Origin: an uncultured Clostridia bacterium
GTDB lineage: Bacteria; Bacillota; Clostridia; Oscillospirales; Acutalibacteraceae
NCBI GenBank assembly: GCA_947624285.1
Contig: CANQJS010000001.1
Span: 62,001 to 126,000 of the forward strand
DNA length: 64,000 nt
Reading direction: 5' to 3'
This document shows, one piece after another, positions 38,104 to 46,433 of the stretch (position 1 is the stretch's first letter; every line of letters begins with the position of its first letter). The position numbers were made by a program, and so were the translations under genes. The notes beneath the pieces are model-generated. The model saw only the letters and a list, made by a program, of their open reading frames with translations, was not told the origin of the DNA and did no database searches.

Positions 38104-40491
38104 ATGAAAAACTACGAAATCGCAAGAATTTTCAGAAATAAGATACTCATATCAATATTGTTGGTTTTCATTGCATTGCAGCTTATGATAACGGCGAGCA
38201 TTGAAACGAACAATTTAAAATATTTATATAATTCCGACGGACCTGACGAGTATTCCGAAATATACAGTGAATATTTACAAGATGACGGAGATAAAAAAGG
38301 CGAGCTGTATGAGGGGCTCGAGAATGTAGAAGATGTTATTGGCGACCCCGAAGATATTCTCGGAATGGACTTTGTGCGCGAGCTGTATCCCGACGCCGTA
38401 AAATATTATGAAGAAAACAGGGACAATATTGATTTTGAAAAAATAAGAGCTTTCAGCAGTATAAATCGTGATCGTAAAAGCAAGCTCGATTATCTCAGCC
38501 AATATCACGACTATATTGAGGATATCATCTCTCAAGCGGAGGATAAATCCGGATTTTCTGTTTTTCAAAACAGCTCTTTTTCCACGAGAAACATAAAAAA
38601 GACAGCCGACGATTACGGCAAAACACAAAATTTTGTTTTAACCGAAACGAACACCGCCGCGTTTGATAATGCGATCGCGAATGAATTTTCGGGCTATTTT
38701 TCACTTATCATATGTTTAATATTTTCTGTTTTCGCTTTCAAAAGCCGTAATACCGAAACGGAGCTGTGTATCAGAAGCTGTAAAAACGGCAGAATATCCC
38801 TGCTTTTTAAAAGAATTCGGGCGATGGCGTTATTTACGGCTCTGACTGTGATTTTGGTCAATATATCCAACTATCTCTATTACGGATATATATACGGCTA
38901 CGATCTCGATTGGTCGGCAAATGTCAGATCATCCGCGCTTTTTGCAAACTTTTTGTATAACATAAATTTCGCGCAAGCCGCCGTTGTGATTTTGATATTT
39001 AAATTTGAAGCTTTATTCCTGATTTCTCTCATAACATACCTTATCTTTTATTCGGTTAAAAACTTTGGAATGGCTTCAATCGCCACAGCCGCTTTTCTCA
39101 TCGTTGAAAATCTGTTATATAACCTCGTTCCGATATACAGCCCGCTTTCCTTTTTCAAAGTGGCTAATCTCTTTTATTTCTTGGAGCCGACTGCCGCGCT
39201 GAAATATTCCAACATTTCGATATTCGGCTTTCCGTTTAGAGCTGAAATGGTTTTCACGGTTTCCGCGTTTATATTTATCATTCTGTTTTCAATGTTGAAT
39301 GCGCTTGCGGTTAAACTCAGTTATCCTATAAAGAGCAAAAGTAAATTGGAATATCGCTTAAATTCCTTTACCGTAAAAGCCGAAAATCTTTTAAATCGAC
39401 TGAAAAGCAAAATTTTTTCAAAGCATATTGAAACATATAAATTTTTATTTTCTCAGAAAATGATCGTTGTATTCATTATCTTTGCGATAATTTTAGCAAA
39501 CGGTTATTCCTTCGGCGAATACGGCAGAAGCGCCGTCAACGGTTATCTCAACACATTTTACAATGATTACGGAGGCAAGCTGAATGACAAGGCGCTGAAA
39601 AGCATTGAAAAAACCGAATCGATGCTGAGCGCGGCGCAAGAAGAAAGAGATAGTTATTATAACGATTATCTTCAAGAAAAAATAAGCGAAGATGAGTACT
39701 ATTTAAAGATCTCCTACTTACCCGAATACAATACCGAGGAAAAAGCAATAGGCATATTGCGTTCTCAAATTGATTACATCAACGAGGAGCTTTCAAACGG
39801 ATTTGAGGCATACCTGATTCCTCAAGATGATTATAACACATTGTGTGGTGTTGAATCTCTTGATTACGAAAACAGCTTTTCTCTTTATCTTATCATAATT
39901 GCGCTGCTTTTTACCTACGGCATAACGGCAAGCGACAAGAATAAAAATATTTTAACGATTCTGCATTCATGCAAATACGGAAGAAAACGGCTGTTTTATA
40001 AAAAGGCTTCGCTGTTAGCGGCAAGCACGGTATTGGTCTATGCCTTTTGCGTAGTATTCAGATTGCTGTATTACCGTAATTATATTCATCTCAAATATTT
40101 GTCCGCTCCCCTGCAAAGTCTTGAGACTTTCGCTCAGTTCCCCATAAAAATAAGTATCCTTAACTATTATATAATTATAAATCTTGTTAGGCTGGTAATG
40201 CTGCTGGCTGTTGAATTTGTTATGCTGTATATATGCGTTCGATTAAGCGCGCAGACGGCGTTGATTACAAACACTTGCATTTTTGCGGTGCCGTCTGTTT
40301 TTATGATAATGGGAGCAGACTTCGCAGCCGATTACTCTGTTATAAAGTATCTGAATTTTTTGAACGGCTATCTTGAGAGCGGAACACGAAGTATAAATAT
40401 ATATTGGATCGAATTGGCAGCGGCGGCGGCAATTATGTTTATCTTTATTTGGCTTGCCCGCAAAAAGTTTACCGTAACAGGGAGAAAGTAA
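38104..40491 (+). CDS. ABC transporter permease with internal duplication
   Basis: The 795-aa integral membrane protein consists of two similar halves. Each half starts with a membrane segment (about residues 16-33 and 452-468). Each continues with an outside, charged domain of about 120-160 residues and then a cluster of membrane helices (from about residues 197 and 589). The blocks SCKNGRISLLFK and SCKYGRKRLFYK follow the second helix of each half, which shows an internal duplication. It resembles ABC-2-type permeases with an outer domain. The ATPase gene begins 1 bp after its stop, so both act as one exporter or membrane-remodelling unit. The substrate is unknown. Confidence 0.82.
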   Translation: MKNYEIARIFRNKILISILLVFIALQLMITASIETNNLKYLYNSDGPDEYSEIYSEYLQDDGDKKGELYEGLENVEDVIGDPEDILGMDFVRELYPDAVKYYEENRDNIDFEKIRAFSSINRDRKSKLDYLSQYHDYIEDIISQAEDKSGFSVFQNSSFSTRNIKKTADDYGKTQNFVLTETNTAAFDNAIANEFSGYFSLIICLIFSVFAFKSRNTETELCIRSCKNGRISLLFKRIRAMALFTALTVILVNISNYLYYGYIYGYDLDWSANVRSSALFANFLYNINFAQAAVVILIFKFEALFLISLITYLIFYSVKNFGMASIATAAFLIVENLLYNLVPIYSPLSFFKVANLFYFLEPTAALKYSNISIFGFPFRAEMVFTVSAFIFIILFSMLNALAVKLSYPIKSKSKLEYRLNSFTVKAENLLNRLKSKIFSKHIETYKFLFSQKMIVVFIIFAIILANGYSFGEYGRSAVNGYLNTFYNDYGGKLNDKALKSIEKTESMLSAAQEERDSYYNDYLQEKISEDEYYLKISYLPEYNTEEKAIGILRSQIDYINEELSNGFEAYLIPQDDYNTLCGVESLDYENSFSLYLIIIALLFTYGITASDKNKNILTILHSCKYGRKRLFYKKASLLAASTVLVYAFCVVFRLLYYRNYIHLKYLSAPLQSLETFAQFPIKISILNYYIIINLVRLVMLLAVEFVMLYICVRLSAQTALITNTCIFAVPSVFMIMGADFAADYSVIKYLNFLNGYLESGTRSINIYWIELAAAAAIMFIFIWLARKKFTVTGRK

Positions 40492-40492
40492 T

Positions 40493-41356
40493 ATGGAACT
40501 TGAAATCATCGGCTTAACAAAAAAATACAATGACAATACGGCGCTCGATAATTTTACCGGCAAATTTTCTTACGGAATATACGGGATTCTCGGTCCAAAC
40601 GGATCGGGTAAATCTACTCTTTTTAATTTGCTTACCGATAATCTTGTTCCAACCGCCGGAAAGATACTGCTTGACGGTAAAAGTATTTTGGAAATGGGCG
40701 GCGAATACAGAGCGCGCCTTGGATATATGCCTCAGCGTCAGGGCTTTTATGAGGATTTCACGGCAAAAATGTTTCTAAAATATTTTTGTTCTCTCAAGGG
40801 AATCAAGCCTAAAGATAAATATGTTGAGCAAATTCTTGAAAATGTTAATCTGTTGGATGTAAAAAATTCAAAGATTTCCTCTCTCTCCGGAGGGATGAAG
40901 CAAAGGCTTCTCTTTGCGCAGGCAATTCTGAATGATCCCGAAATCCTGATTTTGGATGAGCCTACGGCAGGACTTGATCCAAAGGAAAGAATAAACTTCA
41001 GAAATATGCTTGCGTCTTTATCGAAAAATAAGATAATTCTCATAGCAACGCATATCGTTTCGGACATAGAAAGCATTGCCGATAATGTTGTTTTGCTCAA
41101 AAAAGGAAAAATACTTATTCGGGATTCGCCTGAAAATCTGATGAACAGCATACAAAACAAGGTTTACGAAATTCGCGGCTCGAAAGATGAACTTCTTAGT
41201 AAAAGAAGCGAAACGGGCATGGGAAATATAATTCACGATCAAAGCGGAATTGCTTTAAGGGTCGTAACCGATGAGCCTTATGAGAACTGCATTCCCGTAG
41301 AAAACAACATTTCTCTTGAAGATGTTTATCTTTATTACTTTGAATATTTAAAATAA
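40493..41356 (+). CDS. ABC transporter ATP-binding protein
   Basis: This 287-aa nucleotide-binding domain has every motif: Walker A GPNGSGKST, Q-loop YMPQRQGFYEDF, signature SSLSGGMKQRL, Walker B ILILDEPTAGLDP and H-loop IATHIVSD. The C-terminal extension of about 70 residues after residue 215 is less conserved. It pairs with the double-length permease, so a homodimer of this ATPase can serve one polypeptide permease. It ends the operon, 25 bp before a strong terminator. Confidence 0.95.
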   Translation: MELEIIGLTKKYNDNTALDNFTGKFSYGIYGILGPNGSGKSTLFNLLTDNLVPTAGKILLDGKSILEMGGEYRARLGYMPQRQGFYEDFTAKMFLKYFCSLKGIKPKDKYVEQILENVNLLDVKNSKISSLSGGMKQRLLFAQAILNDPEILILDEPTAGLDPKERINFRNMLASLSKNKIILIATHIVSDIESIADNVVLLKKGKILIRDSPENLMNSIQNKVYEIRGSKDELLSKRSETGMGNIIHDQSGIALRVVTDEPYENCIPVENNISLEDVYLYYFEYLK

Positions 41357-41381
41357 ATTATCAGATAATTGCACAACAAAA

Positions 41382-41407
41382 ATCCGGCTGAAAAGCCGGA
41401 TTTTTTT
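41382..41407 (+). terminator. Bidirectional terminator (ABC operon / tyrS)
   Basis: ATCCGGCT-GAAA-AGCCGGAT is followed by TTTTTT on the plus strand and, read on the minus strand, also by TTTTTG. It separates the ABC operon (+) from tyrS (-). Confidence 0.9.
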
Positions 41408-41424
41408 ATAGCGATAATTATAGA

Positions 41425-42645
41425 TTATATTATAAATTTATGAAACACCTTTTTGCCTTTTTTTACAATAACTCCGTTTTCAAATTCCGCTTTATTAACA
41501 GTAAAAGCAAAATCGGTTATTTTTTCATCGTTCACGGTAACGCCGCCCTGCTGAATAAGCCTTCTCGCCTCGCTCTTGGATTTAGACAAGCCCGCCTTAA
41601 CAAGCATATCTATAACGGCGACGGCGCCGTCTGTAAAATCGTTATCGTCAAGCGTAGTTGTGGGCATATCCGCGCTGTCCGCACCGCTTCCGAAGAGGGC
41701 TCTTGCGGCATCCTGCGCCTTTTTTGCCTCCTCTTCGCCGTGAACAAGCTTTGTAAGCTCAAAGGCAAGTATCTCCTTTGCTTTGTTGAGCTGGCTGCCT
41801 TCCCAATCGTTCATCTTATCGATTTCCTCAAGCGGCAGGAATGTGAGCATTCTTATGCACTTGAGCACATCGGCGTCGGCAACATTGCGCCAATATTGAT
41901 AAAATTCATAAGGAGATGTTTTATTCGGGTCAAGCCAGACTGCGTTGCCGGCGGTTTTGCCCATTTTGTTGCCCTGAGCGTCGGTGAGCAGCGTTATTGT
42001 CATAGCATGGGCGTCCTTACCGAGCTTTTTGCGTATTAGCTCAGTTCCGCCTAACATATTGCTCCATTGATCGTCGCCGCCAAACTGCATATTGCAGTCG
42101 TAATGCTGAAAAAGATAATAAAAGTCGTAGGACTGCATTATCATATAGTTAAATTCAAAGAAAGAGAGCCCTCTTTCCATTCTTTGCTTATAGCATTCGG
42201 CGCGAAGCATATTGTTTACGGAAAAACACGCGCCCACCTCACGAAGAAGCTCAACATAATTGAGACCGAGAAGCCAATCGGCATTGTTTACCATAAGCGC
42301 CTTACCGTCCGAAAAGTCGATAAAACGCTCCATTTGCTTTTTAAAGCATGCGGCATTATGGTCTATATCCTCACGGGTAAGCATTTTACGCATATCCGTT
42401 CTGCCGGACGGGTCGCCTATCATAGTTGTGCCTCCGCCGATAAGAGCTATCGGCTTGTTGCCTGCCTCCTGAAGCCTTTTCATAAGCGTAAGCGCCATAA
42501 AATGACCCGCCGTAAGACTGTCCGCCGTGCAGTCAAACCCAATATAGAAAACGGCTTTACCGCTGTTGACCATTTCCCTTATTTCTTTTTCGTTTGTCAC
42601 CTGCGCGATAAGACCGCGCGCGGTAAGTTCCTCATAAACTCCCAT
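41425..42645 (-). CDS. tyrS: Tyrosyl-tRNA synthetase
   Basis: This class I aminoacyl-tRNA synthetase charges tRNA-Tyr. The HIGH-equivalent CTADSLTAGHF and the KMSKS-equivalent KMGKTAGNAVWLD are seen. Other blocks are MIGDPSGRTDMR and FEFNYMIMQSYDF, with the S4 RNA-binding domain at the C-terminus (GLSKSKSEARRLIQQGGV). The tracked start at 42762 adds 39 residues that belong to recN; the ATG at 42645 gives 406 aa and follows AGGAGG at 12 nt. It is 4 bp after recN and so reads with the recN operon; there is no room for a T-box leader. Confidence 0.96.
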   Translation of the reverse strand: MGVYEELTARGLIAQVTNEKEIREMVNSGKAVFYIGFDCTADSLTAGHFMALTLMKRLQEAGNKPIALIGGGTTMIGDPSGRTDMRKMLTREDIDHNAACFKKQMERFIDFSDGKALMVNNADWLLGLNYVELLREVGACFSVNNMLRAECYKQRMERGLSFFEFNYMIMQSYDFYYLFQHYDCNMQFGGDDQWSNMLGGTELIRKKLGKDAHAMTITLLTDAQGNKMGKTAGNAVWLDPNKTSPYEFYQYWRNVADADVLKCIRMLTFLPLEEIDKMNDWEGSQLNKAKEILAFELTKLVHGEEEAKKAQDAARALFGSGADSADMPTTTLDDNDFTDGAVAVIDMLVKAGLSKSKSEARRLIQQGGVTVNDEKITDFAFTVNKAEFENGVIVKKGKKVFHKFII

Positions 42646-42649
42646 AAAT

Positions 42650-44323
42650 TTATTTGTCCTCCTGTGACAAAAGCATCTCCTCGGCGCTCTTGAGCAGATT
42701 TTCCGTGATGTTGAGACCGCCCATAATGCGGGCAAGCTCCCTCTTTCTGCCGTCAAAATCAAGGGGAGTTACTTTTGTATATGTTTTATCATTTAAAAAT
42801 TCCTTGGAAATCAGAAAATGCCCGTCCGCAAAAGCGGCGATTTGCGCCGAATGAGTTACGGTGATGACCTGTGTTTCCTTTGAAACGGATTTCAGCTTCA
42901 TTCCTATCCTGCCGCTTGCCCTGCCGGAAACGCCCGTATCTATCTCATCAAAAATGAGCGTGCCTACCGTATCGTTGTGGGCAAGAATATTTTTAATGGC
43001 AAGCATTATCCTCGAAAGCTCCCCGCCGGAAGCGATTTTCGCAAGGGGCTTGGGCGGCTCTCCCGGATTTGTGGAAATAAGAAACTCGATTTTATCTGTT
43101 CCGTTTGATGAGAGATTTCCTTTTTCAAAATTGACCGAAAAGCTGATTTTCGGCATATCAAGAAATTCAAGCTGTTCTTTAACGGATTTTTCAAATCGCT
43201 TTGCCGTTGCTTTTCTGAAATCGGAAAGCTCCCGCGCCTTTTTTTCGGTTTTTTCAAGCAATTCACCGAATTGAGCCGTAAGGCGTTCAAGCTCGGCGTC
43301 GTTGTTAAGTATAGCCTCTCTGTCGGCAATCGCCTTGTCGAGATAAGCGATTATGCTTTTCTCACTGCCGCCGTATTTTAAGCCGAGTCGGTAAAGCGCG
43401 TCGAGCCTCTCCTCTACCTGTTCCCTTTCCGCCTCGTCAAATTCGTATTCGGAAAGCTCAGATGCAAGAATATCCTTTGCTTCCTCCAAAAGCTCGCCAG
43501 CTTCCGTAAGCTTGGAAACGGCGGTGTTAATATTTCCGCCGATCCCTTTAAGGTCGGACAGCTCCTTGACGGCGGAAATAAGATTTCCGATAATACCGTC
43601 AAAATCGTCATTACCGCTTAAAGTTGAAACCGCCGAAGAAATGGCAGCGGAAACCGCCTGAGAGTTTTCCATCATCAGCTTTCGTTTTGCAAGCTCCTCA
43701 CGCTCGCCTTCTTTGACATCGGCGGATTGAAGCTCTTTGATTTGGTAATTGAGCAGTTCAAGGTTTCTCTCTTTTTCTTCCTCGTCCATTGTGAGCGAGC
43801 GAAGCCGCCGCCTAACGGAAATCATTTCACGAAAGCTCTCTTTATATTCCTCCAATGGGCTTTCTTCGCCGCCGAGCATATCAATATATTGATAATGCGC
43901 ATCGGGGTCAAGAAGCTGCTGACTGTCGTGCTGACCGTGAATATTTACAAGCAGCCTGCCGATATCTTTTAAGACGGAAGCATTGACGGGCGCTCCGTTG
44001 ATCCTGCACGATGATTTACCGTTCTCTGAAATGCGCCTTGTGAGCAGAAGCACTCCGTCATCATCGGCGCCGTAGCCGAGCTCCTCAAGCTTTTTTGCCG
44101 CCTCTGCCGAAATATCATCAAAGCAGGCGCTTACAAAAGCGTATTTCGCTCCGTTACGAACAAGCTCACGGGAGGTGCGCTCACCGAGAATGGCGTTGAT
44201 AGAATCAACAACGATAGATTTTCCGGCGCCCGTTTCACCCGTTAGCACATTGAGCCCTTTATTAAATTCGATTTGAGCCTTTTCGATAACGGCAATGTTT
44301 TCAATACTAAGAGTTCTTAACAT
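42650..44323 (-). CDS. recN: DNA repair protein RecN
   Basis: RecN is an SMC-like ATPase in double-strand break repair. The Walker A block (LTGETGAGKSIVVDSI), the long coiled coil (about residues 150-370), the signature and the Walker B block (GTLIFDEIDTGVSGRASGRIG) match. The length of 557 aa is normal. The start overlaps the argR stop by 17 bp. In Bacillus the recN gene is followed by spoIVB and spo0A; here tyrS follows instead. Confidence 0.97.
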   Translation of the reverse strand: MLRTLSIENIAVIEKAQIEFNKGLNVLTGETGAGKSIVVDSINAILGERTSRELVRNGAKYAFVSACFDDISAEAAKKLEELGYGADDDGVLLLTRRISENGKSSCRINGAPVNASVLKDIGRLLVNIHGQHDSQQLLDPDAHYQYIDMLGGEESPLEEYKESFREMISVRRRLRSLTMDEEEKERNLELLNYQIKELQSADVKEGEREELAKRKLMMENSQAVSAAISSAVSTLSGNDDFDGIIGNLISAVKELSDLKGIGGNINTAVSKLTEAGELLEEAKDILASELSEYEFDEAEREQVEERLDALYRLGLKYGGSEKSIIAYLDKAIADREAILNNDAELERLTAQFGELLEKTEKKARELSDFRKATAKRFEKSVKEQLEFLDMPKISFSVNFEKGNLSSNGTDKIEFLISTNPGEPPKPLAKIASGGELSRIMLAIKNILAHNDTVGTLIFDEIDTGVSGRASGRIGMKLKSVSKETQVITVTHSAQIAAFADGHFLISKEFLNDKTYTKVTPLDFDGRKRELARIMGGLNITENLLKSAEEMLLSQEDK

Positions 44324-44771
44324 TCAAAGATTTCTCCAGACTTTCCTTAAAGCTTTGCGCATCTTCTTCGGTTTTGCAAAGCACAAATATCGTATCATCG
44401 CCGGCGATAGTGCCTAAAACGCCGTCCCACTGCATCGAATCTATCGCGGCGCAGGCAGCTCCCGCCATACCCGAAAAGCATTTTACGCAGGCGAAATTAC
44501 CGGCGTTATCAACATTTATTACGGAGTCGGCAAAAATACCAGCGGCGCGAGACGAAAAGGTTTCCGCGGAGTTTTTCTTTCCCGTGGAATAAACATATCT
44601 GCCGTTTTCCGAAAGCTCTTTGACGAGCCTTAATTCCTTTATATCCCTTGAAATCGTGGCTTGAGTGACGCTGTAGCCGTCGCCAAAAAGCCGAGCCTGC
44701 AATTCCTCCTGCGTCTCTATATTGCCGTCTTTTATAATTTCAAGTATTTTAGCCTGCCGTCTTTTTTTCAT
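44307..44771 (-). CDS. argR: Arginine repressor ArgR/AhrC
   Basis: ArgR is an arginine-sensing DNA-binding protein, expected to form a hexamer. The N-terminal winged helix (IETQEELQARLFGDGYSVTQATISRDIKELRL) and the C-terminal arginine-binding core (LGTIAGDDTIFVLCKTEEDAQSF with GDDT) are clear. The length of 154 aa is typical. It overlaps recN by 17 bp and follows nadK by 1 bp. No ARG-box operator was sought in the window. Confidence 0.95.
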   Translation of the reverse strand: MKKRRQAKILEIIKDGNIETQEELQARLFGDGYSVTQATISRDIKELRLVKELSENGRYVYSTGKKNSAETFSSRAAGIFADSVINVDNAGNFACVKCFSGMAGAACAAIDSMQWDGVLGTIAGDDTIFVLCKTEEDAQSFKESLEKSLNVKNS

Positions 44772-44772
44772 T

Positions 44773-45630
44773 TCAAAATCTTCTTTCTATGATTTTTTTC
44801 TTCATAATTTCATAAAAATTATCCGGTTTCAATCTGATAAGCCTTGCTTTGTATTCCGAAAGAGACACCTTGATTTTACTGCCTGCCGAAATATTAACGG
44901 GAGCTTCTCCGTCACAGGTCAAAATGGAATTGTTGTTTATATCGCTTTTCAGCTCTACGCAAAGAACGCTTGAGCTGCTGACAACTATGCTTCTGTCCAT
45001 CAGCGAATGCGGGCATATGGCTGTAATAACAAAACAATCAAGCTCAGGGCTCAGAACAGGGCCGCCCGCCGCGAGACTGTACGCCGTTGAGCCCGTGGGA
45101 GTGGAAATAATAACTCCGTCGGCGCGAACATTAAGCACATCTCTGCCCTCGCCAGTAATATCAATGTCGATTAGCCTCGCAAGGTCGCCTCTTGAAAATA
45201 CGGCGTCGTTAAGGCAGTGATAATCCCCTGCGGTTTCGCCGTTTTCAATGATCTGCGCCTTCAGCATTATACGCTCGTCTGTTTTATAATCGCCAAAAGC
45301 AAGCTTTTCAAGAAGATTAAGTTCATTTTTTTCAATGCCGCTTAAAAAACCGAGCCTGCCGGCGTTTATTCCAAGAACGCTTTTTCCGCAAATGGCGGCG
45401 TTCTTTGCCGTTTTCATAGTGGAGCCGTCTCCGCCGACTACAAGCGCGATATCGCACTTTGCCATAAGCGCGTCATCAGGCAGAAATTCCGCCAAATTGC
45501 GCAGAGCTGAGTCTTTGTATTCATCGGAAAGAAATACCTTGCACCCGCTCTTTTTGAGAATTTCTGCGGCGGCGTGAGCAATAGCGGAAATCTCATCACT
45601 ATTCAAATTACCGAACAGAGAAATGTTCAT
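44773..45630 (-). CDS. nadK: NAD kinase
   Basis: NAD kinase (NadK, PpnK) makes NADP+ from NAD+ and ATP or polyphosphate. The diagnostic VVGGDGSTMKTAKNA (GGDG loop) and the GSTAYSLAAGGP block are present; NDAVFSRG carries the Asn-Asp dyad that positions NAD. The length is 285 aa. It overlaps the tlyA gene by 4 bp and lies 1 bp before argR. Confidence 0.95.
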   Translation of the reverse strand: MNISLFGNLNSDEISAIAHAAAEILKKSGCKVFLSDEYKDSALRNLAEFLPDDALMAKCDIALVVGGDGSTMKTAKNAAICGKSVLGINAGRLGFLSGIEKNELNLLEKLAFGDYKTDERIMLKAQIIENGETAGDYHCLNDAVFSRGDLARLIDIDITGEGRDVLNVRADGVIISTPTGSTAYSLAAGGPVLSPELDCFVITAICPHSLMDRSIVVSSSSVLCVELKSDINNNSILTCDGEAPVNISAGSKIKVSLSEYKARLIRLKPDNFYEIMKKKIIERRF

Positions 45631-46433
45631 AGCAGCTCCTTATGCGAACGCTCGACAAGAGCCGACGCGTCAATATTTTCATTGACTCTCGGCAAATCGG
45701 ATTTGATAAGATAAATAAGATATTCTATGTTTCCCTCAGGGCCTTTTATCGGCGAAAATTGCAAGCCTTCAACGGAAAACCCGTTTTGAAGAGCCAAAGA
45801 GAACACGGCGTCAACAACCTCTTTATGCACATCAATATCTCTGACAACGCCCTTTTTGCCGACCTTATCCCTGCCCGCTTCAAACTGCGGCTTGATAAGG
45901 CAGACAGCCTGACCGTCATCGGCGAGAAATCTGTGAAGATTAGGTAAAATATGCTTTAACGATATAAAAGAAACATCAACGGAGGAAAAATCAATTTTGT
46001 CTTTTATCTGTTCCTCGGTTACATAACGAAAATTAGTCTTTTCAAGATTGATCACTCTTTCGTCACAGCGCAGTTTCCAAGCAAGCTGACCGTAGCCGAC
46101 ATCTATTGAATACACCTTGAGCGCGCCGTTCATAAGCATACAATCGGTAAAGCCGCCCGTTGAAGCGCCGACATCCATACAAATTTTGCCTTTGAGCAAT
46201 ATGGGAAACGAGTCCAGCGCCTTTTCAAGCTTGAGACCGCCTCTGCTAACATATTTTAGCGTATTTCCGCGGACTTCAACAAAATCGTCCTCTTTAATTT
46301 CCGTTCCCGCCTTATCGATCTTTTGATTATTAACATAAACGAGACCCGCCATAATCAGCGCCTTTGCCTTTTCACGGCTCGGGGCAAAGCCTCTTTCAAA
46401 AACAGCGGAGTCAAGCCTTATTTTTTTTGCCAT
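45627..46433 (-). CDS. tlyA: TlyA family rRNA 2'-O-methyltransferase
   Basis: The protein is of the TlyA/YqxC type: an N-terminal S4 RNA-binding domain (LDSAVFERGFAPSREKAKALIMAGLVYVNN) followed by an FtsJ-like methyltransferase (CMDVGASTGGFTDCML; SIDVGYGQLAWKLRCDERV; FSSVDVSFISLKHILP). Bacterial TlyA methylates C1409 of 16S and/or C1920 of 23S rRNA. The length of 268 aa is normal. It overlaps dxs by 23 bp, as in related operons. Confidence 0.93.
   Translation of the reverse strand: MAKKIRLDSAVFERGFAPSREKAKALIMAGLVYVNNQKIDKAGTEIKEDDFVEVRGNTLKYVSRGGLKLEKALDSFPILLKGKICMDVGASTGGFTDCMLMNGALKVYSIDVGYGQLAWKLRCDERVINLEKTNFRYVTEEQIKDKIDFSSVDVSFISLKHILPNLHRFLADDGQAVCLIKPQFEAGRDKVGKKGVVRDIDVHKEVVDAVFSLALQNGFSVEGLQFSPIKGPEGNIEYLIYLIKSDLPRVNENIDASALVERSHKELL

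Noticed and set aside
31900-41400. Mobile element carrying the accessory island
   Set aside because: No transposase, integrase, attachment-site repeats or tRNA gene is visible at the borders. Foreign origin is suggested only by AT-rich sequence at 32-34.9 kb.
42067-42693. 208-aa plus-strand ORF
   Set aside because: It is antisense to tyrS and has no family features.
41408-42700. T-box leader for tyrS
   Set aside because: The gene starts 4 bp after recN, leaving no leader; no specifier hairpin or T-box sequence is seen.
42646-42762. 39-residue N-terminal extension of tyrS
   Set aside because: It is read from the recN 3' end; the ATG at 42645 gives the standard synthetase start.
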